From positions 1 to 62,388 of the forward strand of contig NZ_MVHF01000050.1 in the NCBI RefSeq assembly GCF_002086485.1: a DNA stretch of 62,388 nucleotides, written 5' to 3'. This document shows positions 1-9,716 of the stretch, in pieces (within the stretch, counting starts at the first letter, position 1; each line of letters opens with the position of its first letter). The position numbers and the translations under genes were made by a program. The DNA is from Mycobacterium aquaticum. Lineage in GTDB: Bacteria; Actinomycetota; Actinomycetes; Mycobacteriales; Mycobacteriaceae. Below the pieces are notes generated by a model. It ran no database searches. It was not told the DNA's origin and was given only the letters and a program-made list of their open reading frames with translations.

Positions 1-397
1 ACCGAAATTCTCACTCAATCTGGGGCATCGCAAGTCAGCGGCGTAATCGTGCCCCACATTCAATGAGAATGGACAACATGTTGGGTGACAACTTCATTGA
101 GACCAATCCCCTAGTGTTGGGATCCCAAGAATTATTCTGTTCAGACCAAGCCTCGGCCCCCGGACTAGCCAGCCAACACGGTTGCAGAATCGGTTGTCGA
201 CTGCCGTAAGCTGCCACCGGCTACGACAATTCGGTACGTGCCGGTCGCCGCTCGCCGGTTTCCTCAACGCGAGCTCAATTACTCTCGACGATGGCGAGTG
301 CGCCGACCGTCGTCTAACAGTGGTCGGCGCGATCCCACTCGCAGGCTGTGGCGACCAACGAGTTCAGCACTGACACAACGAGTTAAACCGGACCTGA
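1..397. other. Left-end stretch without a recognisable gene
   Basis: Only short reading frames with no recognisable motif occur here on either strand. I see no RNA gene, repeat or mobile-element end. Confidence 0.4.
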
Positions 398-583
398 TCA
401 ACCGGCATTGTCGCGCGTGGCTTCGCGGACCATGATGCCCAGTCTCAACTTGGCATTGGGGTCTGCCATCCGGGCTACGTCCCAGTGCTCAACGATGTAT
501 TCAGTTCCGTCGATCCTGACGCGATCGCCGATCTGCATCGTTCGGTTTGCCAGCTGGTCTAGGTCGACCAGCGCGCCGACCAC
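398..583 (-). CDS. Small hypothetical protein (61 aa)
   Basis: A GTG-started frame encodes a 61-residue soluble peptide with a plausible beta-strand-rich middle (IGDRVRIDGTEYIVEHW) and no membrane segment. The composition looks more like a real small plasmid protein than a shadow frame. About 40 bases upstream on the same strand another short frame (623-814) ends in a hydrophobic stretch, STGDAIMVVGAGENL, and could be a partner or an upstream fragment. I do not recognise either family. Confidence 0.35.
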   Translation of the reverse strand: MVGALVDLDQLANRTMQIGDRVRIDGTEYIVEHWDVARMADPNAKLRLGIMVREATRDNAG

Positions 584-1078
584 GGCCAGTGATCGTGAAC
601 CACGATTCCGACGTGAACTCGATCATTCGGCACTCTCCCATCGAAGGTTGCTCAGATTCTCACCGGCGCCGACAACCATAATGGCATCGCCCGTAGACAA
701 CAGCACGTTCATACCCTTCGCTCTACGAGGCCGGCGCAACCACCGATAGACCGCTAGTGTCTGGTAAGGCGGCTCTCCCCCGCTCCGGGCAACCGCGGGG
801 CCGCGCCTAGACATCCCCGTTCTCAGCCCAGATCGAACCCGCTCAAGAGGTCAGCGGGACAATAGAATTCGACGCCGCGGGGCAACTCAATCGGCACGTC
901 GTTCGGCGGGTTCCCTTCCCGTGCCGCGGCGGTGCAGGACGGGCCCGATGGGTTACCGTGCGGGACGCGCGATGGAATCGGTGTCTATTTGCGGTGCAAA
1001 GGCGGGAGCTGGACCGAGTACCAGCTCCTCGGCGGGCCATAACACATCCACCTGACCTACCCCGGAGTGACGACGATG

Positions 1079-1391
1079 CCGGTCATAACCAGCACCCGAG
1101 AGGCTGCGCTGACCGCGGCGGGCGTTCTCGCCGTGCTCGTGCTGAGCGGGCTTGTTGGGTGGTTCTGGTACTGGCTGGTACTGGTACATCATCGACAGCA
1201 GAAACCCCTACGGTGGCCACGACTCATACGGGATGCGCGACTACACCCCTGAAGTGGAAGAAACGGCTGCCAAGGCAATCGTCGCAGGGTTGAACACCAG
1301 AAACCCCGACAACGTCACGCAGCTGATTCGCAACCACAGCGGAGACTCAGAACGTGAGGCCGACAACGCCCGGATTACCCGTGATGAGTAG
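1079..1391 (+). pseudogene. Small membrane protein, frameshifted
   Basis: The first frame starts MPVITSTREAALTAAG and runs into a single hydrophobic helix (VLAVLVLSGLVGWFWYW). The reading then continues in another frame as WYWYIIDSRNPYGG and ends with a polar tail at 1391. The switch lies in a short tandem repeat of ctggta-like units near 1168-1190, a likely slippage site. If joined, this would be a protein of about 100 residues with one N-terminal transmembrane helix and an outside domain. Its function is unknown. Confidence 0.45.
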
Positions 1392-1648
1392 CTTGCCGCC
1401 CACCCGGCGGCGGTGGCTGCCCAGGATTGGTGCCGGGATGCGGGCGATGACGAGCTTCGGGTTGAGGCCCAATGCATGCACGTGATCGGGATGGCTGGGT
1501 TTGGGCGATCGCGGCGAGCAGGGTCGTACCGGCATCGCCAGGTTTGGTCCAGCGGGCCAGCGGGCGTAGCCGGGGGATGAACATGGCGATTCCGCCGACG
1601 ATCTGGATTGTCGGCGGCGGTTGAAAATTGACCCCCTAGCGGCAGGGT

Positions 1649-2958
1649 GGTTTCTAGGGGTTGTCGCAACACTTCTCTAGGTTCTGGAGGTTGTGTTGAC
1701 GTCATCTCGTCGGGTTAAAAAGGGGCCGGGTCGCCGACCGCAATCAGCCAAGCGCCAGAGGTTTATGGAGCTTCGAGCCAAAGGCTGGTCGATTTCTGCC
1801 GCGGGTCGCGAAGTCGGCGTTTCGCGGACCGCAGCAAACAACTGGGTACGCGGATACAAGACCTACCAGGGCGGCAAGGCCGTCGGGTTTGTGCCGGCGC
1901 TGGATCGCTTGGCTGTACGTCAAGTGAGTCCGCGGTATCTCTCTCAGGACGAACGCATCGAGATCGCCGATCTACGTCGGACCGGTCTGAGCATCCGCCA
2001 GATCGCCGATAAGGTCGGCAGAGCCCCGTCGACGGTGTCGCGGGAGCTGCGTCGCAACGGCCGCCGCGACGGCGCGTATCGACCGTTCGAGGCCCACCGC
2101 AGGGCCGTCATGCGCCGGGCACGTCGACACCCGCGTCGTGTCGAGTCGAATCCGGAACTACTTGAGGCGGTCGCCGAATTGCTCACACAGCGGTGGAGTC
2201 CACCGCAGATCGCTCGCCACCTGCGCCGCCAGTTCCCCGACGATCGGTCGATGTGGTTATGTCACGAGAGCATCTACCAAGCCGTCTATCAGCCCGGTTC
2301 GCTGATCATCAGACCATCGAAAGTTCCTACCTCGCAACGAGGTCCGCTTCGGACTGGACGTGATCACCGAAAGGCGCACCAACGCTCGAGTTGCAGGCGC
2401 CCGCGGTTCGCGCAGCCGATGCTCTCCATCCATCAACGCCCCTTCGAACCTACCGATCGCAGCCAGGCTGGGCATTGGGAAGGTGACCTCGTCGTGGGCA
2501 AAAACCAGGGATCGGTGATCGGTACCCTCGTTGAGCGGCAGACCCGGCTCGTCAGACTGCTGCACCTTCCCAGTCGGGACGCCGACAGCCTGCGCGCCGC
2601 CATCACCGCGTCGGTGGCCGAGCTACCGCCCTCTCTGGTGCGGTCGATCACCTGGGACCAGGGCATCGAGATGGCACGCCACGTCGACATCACCGCCGAT
2701 CTCGGAGCGCCGGTCTACTTCTGCGACTCACACTCGCCGTGACAGCGCGGAAGCAACGAGAACAGCAACGGATTGCTGCGCCAGTACTTTCCCAAGGGAA
2801 CCGGCCTCAGTCACCACTCGGTCGAGCACCTGCGCGCCGTTGAGAACGAGATCAACAACCGACCCCGCCGCGTCCTCGGAGACCGCACTCCCGCCGAGCT
2901 TTTCAACGCCCTGCTAGCCTCACCGGATCATCAAACGTTGCGACGATGACTAGAACCC
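1649..2958 (+). mobile_element. IS30-family insertion sequence, about 1.3 kb
   Basis: Imperfect inverted ends flank the transposase gene. The left end at 1649-1670 reads GGTTTCTAGGGGTTGTCGCAAC. The right end at 2937-2958, read on the minus strand, is GGGTTCTAGTCATCGTCGCAAC. They share the tip TTCTAG and the inner GTCGCAAC block. The enclosed gene is an IS30-type DDE transposase with a stop codon, so this copy should not move on its own. A second right end of the same type lies at 25986-26007. Confidence 0.8.
1693..2949 (+). pseudogene. IS30-family transposase with a nonsense codon
   Basis: The product has two N-terminal helix-turn-helix regions (about residues 20-50 and 85-125, the second with RTGLSIRQIADKVGRAPSTV) and an IS30 DDE core. 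The first Asp is in GHWEGDLVVG and the second in ITWDQGIEM. At 2740-2742 a TGA replaces the Trp codon expected in the CDSHSPWQRG motif. In the same frame the protein resumes as QRGSNENSNGLLRQYFPKG, carrying the catalytic Glu, and ends at 2949. One TGG-to-TGA change thus removes the last acidic residue and about 68 amino acids. The rest of the gene is intact, so the damage is recent or a sequencing error. Confidence 0.9.
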
Positions 2959-3160
2959 ACCTTGCCGCGCCGGGGTCAGAATTCACGTGCCGCTGACACG
3001 CAGGATTTGGGATGGTTTGCAGTCTTGTCAGCCGAACGGATGAAAATTAGCCCTACGTAGCTCAGCAATCTTGATTTGATACGAGCTACGGGTGCTAGTT
3101 TGACCGGGACCTTGCAGCTGGAACGTCTCCCAGTGCCGTGCGAATCGAGGGGATCGATTG

Positions 3161-3787
3161 ATGAAAATTCTTGTAGCACTGGTCGGAACAAGTGCTGCGG
3201 CCGCGGCGTTCGCGTGCATCGGCTTCGTTCCGTCGGCCGCTGCAGAACCGGCGTGCCCCTACGACATGAGCACCCAGGCCGGAAAGGATGCGCTTCAACA
3301 GGCGATCGTCGCCTCTTCGCAGCGCGTCGGGGAGCATCAGCAGCAATACGGACCGAACGGCGACCTCGAACTGGCCACACAGGACATCAACGATCAGCGG
3401 AATATGAGCAACGTCATTCTCGCTTGTCAGGGCGTTCAGTCAACGCCTTTGGCGCCGGTGGAGTTACCGCAGCAGCCTCAGTTACCACCCGCGGTCGACA
3501 CAGCTCCATCTGTCGACGGATCATGCCAACAATTGAGTGACGCCTGGTCGAATCTTGATTACATTGTGCCCGCGGCAGATCGATTCGCTGAGTTGAAGAA
3601 AGTGCCTGGTCTGGGACTTGTTTCGGCAGCGCAGCTGATCGGTTGCGGAATAAGTGACATACCCACCGCAATTATGAATCCCAGCAGAGAAAATCAGAGC
3701 GATGTATTCAGCGGATTTTGCAATGGAGTCAACAACATGATTCCATTCCCCATCGGCGATCCTTGCGGCAATACTCGCGCAGGTTAA
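3161..3787 (+). CDS. Exported protein of unknown function (208 aa)
   Basis: The start ATG at 3161 follows a good GAGGGG ribosome site at 3147-3152; the TTG just before it is less likely. Residues 1-28 form a Sec signal peptide (positive N end, Ala-rich core, cleavage near SAAAEP). The mature part begins ACPYDMSTQAGKD and has a central Gln/Pro-rich stretch (VELPQQPQLPPAVD) and spaced cysteines that could form disulfides. A later segment (PGLGLVSAAQLIGCGI) is mildly hydrophobic. It looks like a small actinobacterial secreted protein. I do not recognise the family. Confidence 0.7.
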   Translation: MKILVALVGTSAAAAAFACIGFVPSAAAEPACPYDMSTQAGKDALQQAIVASSQRVGEHQQQYGPNGDLELATQDINDQRNMSNVILACQGVQSTPLAPVELPQQPQLPPAVDTAPSVDGSCQQLSDAWSNLDYIVPAADRFAELKKVPGLGLVSAAQLIGCGISDIPTAIMNPSRENQSDVFSGFCNGVNNMIPFPIGDPCGNTRAG

Positions 3788-3932
3788 ATCTCACCAGGGG
3801 CTGGGGCGTCTTGGCGGCTCACGCTACACGAATCGGTTGAGTATTGATTGGCTGGTTTAACCCAGTTTGGGCCGACTTAGCGTGCGGGCCCGCGCCGATA
3901 GACGCCAGGGGCGGATTGGTGGGTGCTGCGAC

Positions 3933-4664
3933 CTAGCAGCCTGGATTGGTTGCGCTGCTCGCTATGCTGATAGTGGCCGCGTGTATGGAGTCGGCCCGAT
4001 ACATTTGGTCGGAACCATCGGGCACGATAACGTTGCCAGAATAGAGCTTTACGTCAGCCCTCTCCGCCAGACCTGTCCAGTCCGGAACGGCACCGTGTAC
4101 TGCCGCGGCTAGTGCATTTGATTCGAAAGTCAGGTATTTGCACGATCCTGATCCCCGGAAAAGCGACCAGTCGAGATTGACTTGTTCGACAGAACCGACT
4201 TGCTGAATATCGGATGGTAGGAGGCTTGCGGATGTCGCGATTGCGGTGGTGGCGTCAGTCGGTGGCTCGAAATACACGACAGCGTTGATGAGGCGGTCTC
4301 CCCAGACACCGACCGTTGGATCTGAAGCGCAGACAAGTGCGCCGTTGGGGAGGCGCCAGCCGCGATCAGCTGCGGCGACACCGCGTTTTCTGTCGCCCTG
4401 GCCGATGCAGTCAGAGACGGATACCGTCTGGAACATTTCGTTCCAATAAGACTCTTTGGAAAGAAGTCCGCGCGGCGCAGGTTCGCCCGTATTGTCGACG
4501 GGAGGCGCGGAAATCGCCGTCTCGCTGCGAGGCGAAACGGGGGTGCCGGTCTTTGCCAGCGGGCTTGTGACCGTATCTGTTGTCGCTGGAGCTTTATCAT
4601 TACCGCATCCGGATAGCGCGACGAAGAGTGCTATTGAGGTAACTGCTTTGGTTGATGCCCGCAT
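3933..4664 (-). CDS. Putative lipoprotein (243 aa)
   Basis: The N terminus (MRASTKAVTSIALFVALSGC) is a lipoprotein signal with the lipobox LSGC, so Cys20 should be lipidated and the protein anchored on the outer face of the cytoplasmic membrane. A Thr/Pro-rich linker of about 45 residues follows. The folded part has several cysteines and the pattern SYWNEMFQTVSVSDC...LPNGALVCASDP, typical of mycobacterial sensor-like or PknH-sensor-like lipoproteins. No catalytic motif is visible. It is convergent with the exported protein at 3161-3787. Confidence 0.7.
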   Translation of the reverse strand: MRASTKAVTSIALFVALSGCGNDKAPATTDTVTSPLAKTGTPVSPRSETAISAPPVDNTGEPAPRGLLSKESYWNEMFQTVSVSDCIGQGDRKRGVAAADRGWRLPNGALVCASDPTVGVWGDRLINAVVYFEPPTDATTAIATSASLLPSDIQQVGSVEQVNLDWSLFRGSGSCKYLTFESNALAAAVHGAVPDWTGLAERADVKLYSGNVIVPDGSDQMYRADSIHAATISIASSATNPGC

Positions 4665-5472
4665 GTCCCGCAGCTTAACTGGCGCGCTGATAATCCATTT
4701 CGCAGGTCCAGTTGGCGATGGTGTACCGGGTGTGGCTATGCGCTGAGTGGATACGTGCGCTGGTTAGAACTGGTTTTGGCTCAGACGAGTTTACCGTTGG
4801 CGCGTCGCATTACTTAATCCATCAGTCGAGGTTGTTCATGCCACATACGAGTACACCCCCGCGCCACGGCCCCGGCGAGCCTGTCTGTGCGGGGACCGTA
4901 CGAAAAAGTCGCTGTCGCAACGGGTTCACCCCTGCGAGTGCGGCATTCGAGAAGAACGTGACTTGTTTTCGGCCTACCTGGGACTGCACGTCCGTCCCCA
5001 GGCCGATGGGGTCGATCGGCTGGACTTGCGCACAGCTGTCCATGGTTGGGGGCATCGTCAGGACGTCGACGAGCCGCCGAAGTCCAGCCGTAGTGCATCA
5101 GCATGCGAGAGGCGCGCACATCCGCCTTCGTGGAGGTCCGTGGCGCGCACCAAAGGCGGTCACAATCTGGCTACCCCACTTATCAGACACACCCCTTGCC
5201 CGTATCAACTTCGCAGTGTCGCGGTGATGAATTCGGCGATCGCGGCATCTTGCCGTCCACCTTGAGCCGTGCACTGTCCCTGACCGCGACGTGTGCGCTG
5301 GCCGCTGTCTGGGCCTCACCTTTAGGTCTAGCTCGTCGAATGCTCGGTGTAACGATGACATCTCTTCATGGCTGGACGTGCCGCTGGGCCCCCTCGATAT
5401 CCCCTTCGTAGCGGCGCGGGCCGTCCGGTAGTGTTCCTGGGCCGGCACCCCTCGCTAGGAGATGTCCCCTCG
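4665..5472. other. 800-bp stretch with only weak, possibly decayed coding traces
   Basis: The minus-strand frame at 4822-5055 (77 aa, containing TMDSCAQVQPIDPIGLGTD) has a plausible protein composition. It lacks a convincing start or signal peptide and is closed by a stop just upstream. The frame at 5098-5448 changes character midway. These may be fragments of a decayed lipoprotein gene; nothing can be named. Confidence 0.3.
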
Positions 5473-5904
5473 ATGCAAATCGCCGCCATCACCGCCCTGG
5501 CCTCGGTCGCGCTGTGTGCGGTCAGTTGCGCGTCTTCCTATAAGGCAGTTACCGCTGAATCAACGACGACGGTGACTACCACCCTTACGACCACCGTGGC
5601 AGCCACTACCGTGACCGTTCAGCCCGGCCCACCCAAGACGGTGGATCAGGTAATCGCCGAAGATGGTCCAACGGACTGGCTCAACCGGCTTCATAACGCG
5701 GGGTTGGGCGATTGGCCTGTGGCGGTGGCCAACGACAACGCGTGGAAGATTTGCGACCAGCTGTGGGTGGGCGGGGATTACGACAAGATCATCGACAAGA
5801 TGAGCATGACCACACCGCGCGATCAGATTCTGGCGCTCTACGGGGTGGCCGTCGGCTGGACCTGTAACCAGCCGCCAGGCGCTCCACCGGGATATCCCAA
5901 ATGA
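5473..5904 (+). CDS. Putative DUF732-like lipoprotein (143 aa)
   Basis: The ATG at 5473 is preferred over upstream in-frame starts because it places a lipoprotein signal at the N terminus (MQIAAITALASVALCAVSC, lipobox AVSC). A Thr/Val-rich linker follows (TTTVTTTLTTTVAATTVTV). The C-terminal about 80 residues, from DWLNRLHNAGLGDWPVAVAN to VGWTCNQPPG, recall the small helical DUF732 domain common in mycobacterial secreted proteins. In that family the two cysteines usually pair. Function is unknown. Confidence 0.65.
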   Translation: MQIAAITALASVALCAVSCASSYKAVTAESTTTVTTTLTTTVAATTVTVQPGPPKTVDQVIAEDGPTDWLNRLHNAGLGDWPVAVANDNAWKICDQLWVGGDYDKIIDKMSMTTPRDQILALYGVAVGWTCNQPPGAPPGYPK

Positions 5905-6274
5905 TTATCCGCAGTGCGGCGGCAAAATACACACAGCCATATAACTTCGAGCCATCTCGCGCTTGCCCGCCAGTTCGACCGGGGAAAATCGCCGAATCCG
6001 ATCGTAGGTATGAGTTGTGTGTGTGCGGCGATCTCGACGGCATGTTGGTTGCCTGCTCGCGGTGTTCTGGCGCGGTCGTTGGGCGAGTCCGCCGAGTTCG
6101 GTCCCGGCGTCCGGTACGTCCGGGGCGGTTGTGGACGTCAAGCTCTGGTAGGAGGTGTCGGCGACCCGGGCGGTCGCGATCGAAGACGTGACTGACGTGC
6201 CATTGGCGCGGGTGTCGCCGCACTCGCGGTTCACCGAGGATCTGGGCGCATCAGGCAGCAGCTACCATTCGCCC
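5905..6274. other. Intergenic stretch before the kinase gene
   Basis: No frame here has recognisable domains. The region presumably carries the kinase promoter, but I cannot place -10 and -35 boxes with confidence. Confidence 0.35.
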
Positions 6275-7243
6275 ATGTCGCTGCGGATCGGTGGGAGCTT
6301 CGCTGAGTACCGAATTGAGCGGTTGCTGGGCGCAGGAGGCATGGGTGAGGTTTACCTGGTTCAGCATCCGCGTCTGCCGCGCCGCGATGCTCTCAAGGTT
6401 CTGCGGCCTGAGGTTTCCGGCGATATCTCGTTTCACGAGCGATTTATCCGTGAAGCCGACGTGGCCGCCAGCCTGCGCCATCCTCACATTGTTGGGATAC
6501 ACGACCGTGGCGAACAGGATGGTCGGCTGTGGATCGCCATGGACTTCATCGACGGCATCGACATAGCGAAACTGGTCGAACAGCGCTATCCGGCCGGCAT
6601 GCCCACCGAACTCGTCATCTCCATCGTTACCGCTGTCGCCAATGCATTGGACTATGCCCACAAAAGGGGTCTGCTGCACCGAGATGTGAAGCCCGCCAAC
6701 ATCATTGTCGCTGATTTCGACGGTGATGACCGATCGGTTTTCCTCGCCGACTTCGGTATCGCCCGGCCGATCGATGACACCAGCGGCATCACGGCGACCA
6801 ACATGACGATCGGGACCGTGGCCTACGCCGCTCCGGAGCAGTTGATGGGCGAGGAGATGGACGGGCGAGCCGACCAGTACGCCTTGGCTGCGACCGCCTA
6901 CCATCTCCTGGCTGGCGAGCAGTTGTTCGCCCACTCGAACCCGGCTGTAGTCATCAGTCGTCACCTCAACACGGTTGCGCCGGCGCTGGGGACTCGGCGA
7001 CCGGACTGCGCCGGACTTGATCCGGTGCTCCGGATTGCGTTGTCCAAGAATCCGTCAGACCGATTCGCGTCCTGCGCGGCGTTTGCGCATGCCTTGGCCG
7101 AGGAGTCGATCGGGGCAGGAGCGGCGTCTGCGCATGCGTCGACGGAACTGGCACCTCGCGCGCACCGGTTTGAAACCGCCTCTCCTCCGGTACGACGGGC
7201 GCAAAACAGGTCACGGGTCACCTGGGCAGCCTTTGGGGGGTAG
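6275..7243 (+). CDS. Serine/threonine protein kinase (PknF/PknH-like), catalytic part
   Basis: The ATG at 6275 gives MSLRIGGSFAEYRIERLLGAGGMGEV, the usual start of mycobacterial Hanks-type kinases. Key residues are present: glycine loop at 19-24, Lys41, HRDVKPANI with the catalytic Asp at 137, DFG at 159-161 and APE at 186-188. The domain ends near residue 275 and a Pro/Ala-rich juxtamembrane linker follows. The frame stops at 7241-7243 right after a run of six G (7235-7240). With seven G it would read on into the transmembrane and extracellular part (next entry). As sequenced, the product would be a soluble, detached kinase. Either a sequencing slip or a real truncation could explain this. 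Confidence 0.85.
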   Translation: MSLRIGGSFAEYRIERLLGAGGMGEVYLVQHPRLPRRDALKVLRPEVSGDISFHERFIREADVAASLRHPHIVGIHDRGEQDGRLWIAMDFIDGIDIAKLVEQRYPAGMPTELVISIVTAVANALDYAHKRGLLHRDVKPANIIVADFDGDDRSVFLADFGIARPIDDTSGITATNMTIGTVAYAAPEQLMGEEMDGRADQYALAATAYHLLAGEQLFAHSNPAVVISRHLNTVAPALGTRRPDCAGLDPVLRIALSKNPSDRFASCAAFAHALAEESIGAGAASAHASTELAPRAHRFETASPPVRRAQNRSRVTWAAFGG

Positions 7244-7248
7244 CCGCC

Positions 7249-7824
7249 GTGCTGCTCGTCGGCGGGGCTGTGCTGGCCTGGCGGTTCTCGGAGGGCAGCC
7301 GGCAAGCGGGCCCGGCCGTCACGCCGACCACCACGAACGCTGCCCCGCCGCCGTCGACGCCAGCAGCGATCCCGCCACCGGCAGTACCGCCTGCTCCGAC
7401 CGCCGTGACGGCCCCGAGTCCGACCGTTGCCATACCGACGCCCAAACCAGGCCTGGTGAGCGACGCGGCTCACCCGTGCGATTGGTGCGACACATCAGAC
7501 GTCCAGTTCTTTCAGTCGCCCTCAGGAAACATCAGCTGCGAAATCAACTACCGGCGCGGCGGGATCCCAGACTCGACCTACTGCATGTCGATCAGTCCGC
7601 CACAGAACGTTTCGATGAACTCGAATGGTGTGCTCACATCGGTCTGCACAGAAGGCGACAGCTGCCTGAGCAACCCACCGCAAGGCGAACCGACACTGCC
7701 CTATAGCCACACGACCGGATTAGGTCCATTCACCTGCTTGTCGGAATCACGTGGTGTCACCTGCACCGTCGGCTCAGGCAGAGGCTTCGCGATATCGAAG
7801 TCAGGTATCACTCCCGTCGGCTGA
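7249..7824 (+). pseudogene. Transmembrane helix and extracellular domain of the same kinase, out of frame
   Basis: The frame opens inside a transmembrane helix (VLLVGGAVLAWRF). A long Pro/Thr linker follows, then a Cys-containing extracellular domain (DVQFFQSPSGNISCEINY ... GPFTCLSESRGVTCTVG). The phrase SPSGNISC is common in secreted actinobacterial sensor domains. It follows the kinase domain with the right spacing for a single-pass receptor kinase of about 515 residues. Independent translation from the GTG at 7249 seems unlikely because no ribosome site is evident. Confidence 0.7.
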
Positions 7825-7984
7825 CCGCGCAGCGCTGGCGAAACCCGCGCCGGAGCCACTGCCTACACACCACGATTCGACCGCTTAGCAGCTATACGGG
7901 CGTCAGACAGCGGTGCCGGGATCGGTGTGAGCACCGGCCTCTCAGCGGTCCACCACGGCCGCCGAAATCCAGATCAGCTCACCA

Positions 7985-8799
7985 CCACGAATCGACCGCC
8001 TGCTGTCAATGGCCAGGTTGAAGTATCCGCTGGTGGCCAGACAAAGGTATCCACCCTGTGCGGTAGTTCTTAGGTTGGCTGCGGCGGTGGTGGCGTGTTC
8101 GCGGACGAGTCGTTCGACGGCGTCGGTGCTCAGGCGCCGCCCGGTTCGGGTCGGGAACGCGGGTTCGTTGCGTTGTCCTGCACGCTCGGTCATCCAGACC
8201 CGCATCACCGACCGGGTGAGGTGGTCAGCGGCACGGCCCGATGTTTACGGCCCTTGCCTAGGCATTGAACGTTGGCTCCGTCGCCGAAAGTGATGTCGCC
8301 GCAGTTCAATCCGGTCAGTTCCGAGACGCGTAGCCCGGTCTGCAGCGCAAGTACCAGCAGTGCCCGGTCTCGGCGGCCTTCCCATCGATTCCGATCGGGC
8401 GCCGCAATGAGTGCGTTGCGCTCGGTGGCGGTCAGGAACGACACGAGCTGCGTGTCGAAACGTTTGGCCGGGATGGCCAGAACCTGCTGGATGAGCGCCG
8501 CATGCTCGGGATGGCGCAGGGCAGCGTAGGTGAACAGCAACCGGATCGCAGTCAATCGTAGGTTGCGTGGCCCGTTGTGACGGGTTGATTCGAGGTCGTC
8601 GAGGAACGCGCTGATGGCCTCGACATTCAGATCCACCCAAGTCCAAGGCGCTGGGAGCAGTGCCGGTTCGTTGTTGCAGAAACTCCAGCAGGAGTTTGAC
8701 CGAGTCGCGGTAGGAGCTGATCGTGCGTTGGCTGACCCGGCGTTGTTTGACCAGCCGTTCGGTGAAGAAACTCTGCAGCGTCGGTGCGATCGCGCTCAT
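7985..8799 (-). pseudogene. Tyrosine recombinase (second of a tandem pair), frameshifted and truncated
   Basis: The ATG at 8799 overlaps the stop of the preceding recombinase (ATGA). The N-terminal SAM-like core-binding domain (SFFTERLVKQRRVSQRTISS) is followed by a frame change near 8640, by LALQTGLRVSELTGLNCGD with the first catalytic Arg, and by another frame change near 8220. The next segment, LFPTRTGR-like (AFPTRTGRRLSTDAVERLV), then loses similarity before the HxLRH and Tyr motifs. At least two frameshifts and a missing C terminus make it inactive. Tandem recombinases of this kind occur in recombinase-in-trio elements; a third gene is not visible. Confidence 0.75.
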
Positions 8800-9560
8800 C
8801 GTGGCACCGCCGTTTTGGCCAGTTCCAGCCGGCGGGCAGCCAGCATCAGCAGCTCGGGCGTTGCCGACAGATACCAGTAGGTCGAGCGAGGGTCGCGGTG
8901 CCCGAGGTAGGTCGACAGCGTCGGCAGTTTCGCTTCGACGTCCGCGCCGGTGCGATACCAGTTGAGCAGGGTCCGAACCGCGAACGTGTGCCGCAGGTCG
9001 TGAATGCGGGGTGGTGGATCGGCATCGGCGCCGATTCTCGTTGCCGTGCATATCTTTCGGAATACGACGTGGACGGTCGGGTAAACCATGCGGGCACCGC
9101 GAACGGAAACGAAGAAGCTTGCTGACGTGGGGTGTGGGCCGTGTTGGTCGCGGGTTCGCTAGCGGCGCAGTGCGTCCACCGCCGTCGGGGCCAACGGCAC
9201 CAGTCGGGACTTGCCGAACTTCGATTCCCGGATAGTCAGAACACCTTCGACCCAATCAATGTCGCCACGATCGAGCCGGATGGCCTCGCCGACGCGCATA
9301 CCGGTGACAGCGAGTAGCCCGATGTTTCATGGGTGGTCGACGGCAGCCGCCAACGCAGTCCACGGGCTTCGCCGAGAACGGCCTCGATGTCGTTATCGCT
9401 GAAGATGAACGGGGTATGGCGCTGCCGACGGAACGCGAGCAAGCCGGCCGGTGGAACCTCAGTACGCGCATCGATGGCGGCCATGTGCTGGACAAAGCCG
9501 CGAGCGATGGTCATTCGCCTCGGTGCGACGGTGCTGGCCGGGTCGACGCCCGTGGACGAC
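8796..9560 (-). pseudogene. Tyrosine recombinase (first of a tandem pair), decayed
   Basis: The C-terminal catalytic half is well kept: RIHDLRHTFAVRTLLNWY (HxLRH-type box) and LSTYLGHRDPRSTYWYLS (second His and the nucleophilic Tyr). Upstream, a frame change near 9320 and an in-frame TAG within VDALRR-TAG-RTRDQ break the gene. Reading through both restores TGMRVGEAIRLDRGD with the first catalytic Arg. The N-terminal part (RRMTIARGFVQHMAAID) is recognisable to about 9540. It was once translationally coupled to the second recombinase. Confidence 0.75.
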
Positions 9561-9716
9561 GTGACTGGAGCTACATGCACAGACACAACAAGACCTCCGG
9601 GGTGTGTCACTAGGTCCACGTGCGTCAACACACAGACCCAAAAGGAATCCACATACAGACCCGTTCCTGACACCTCCGGTGGCGCTTGAGAAGGACTAAC
9701 TCAACCTATATCTCTA

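Noticed and set aside
1241..1705. Long minus-strand frame (154 aa) before the IS30 element
   Set aside because: It runs across the IS left end and the tail of the small membrane protein gene, and its sequence is Pro/Arg/Ser-rich with no domain. It looks like a shadow or mixed debris.
7942..8208. Possible separate small gene on minus with PTRTGRRLSTDAVERL
   Set aside because: It is better explained as the frameshifted continuation of the second tyrosine recombinase.
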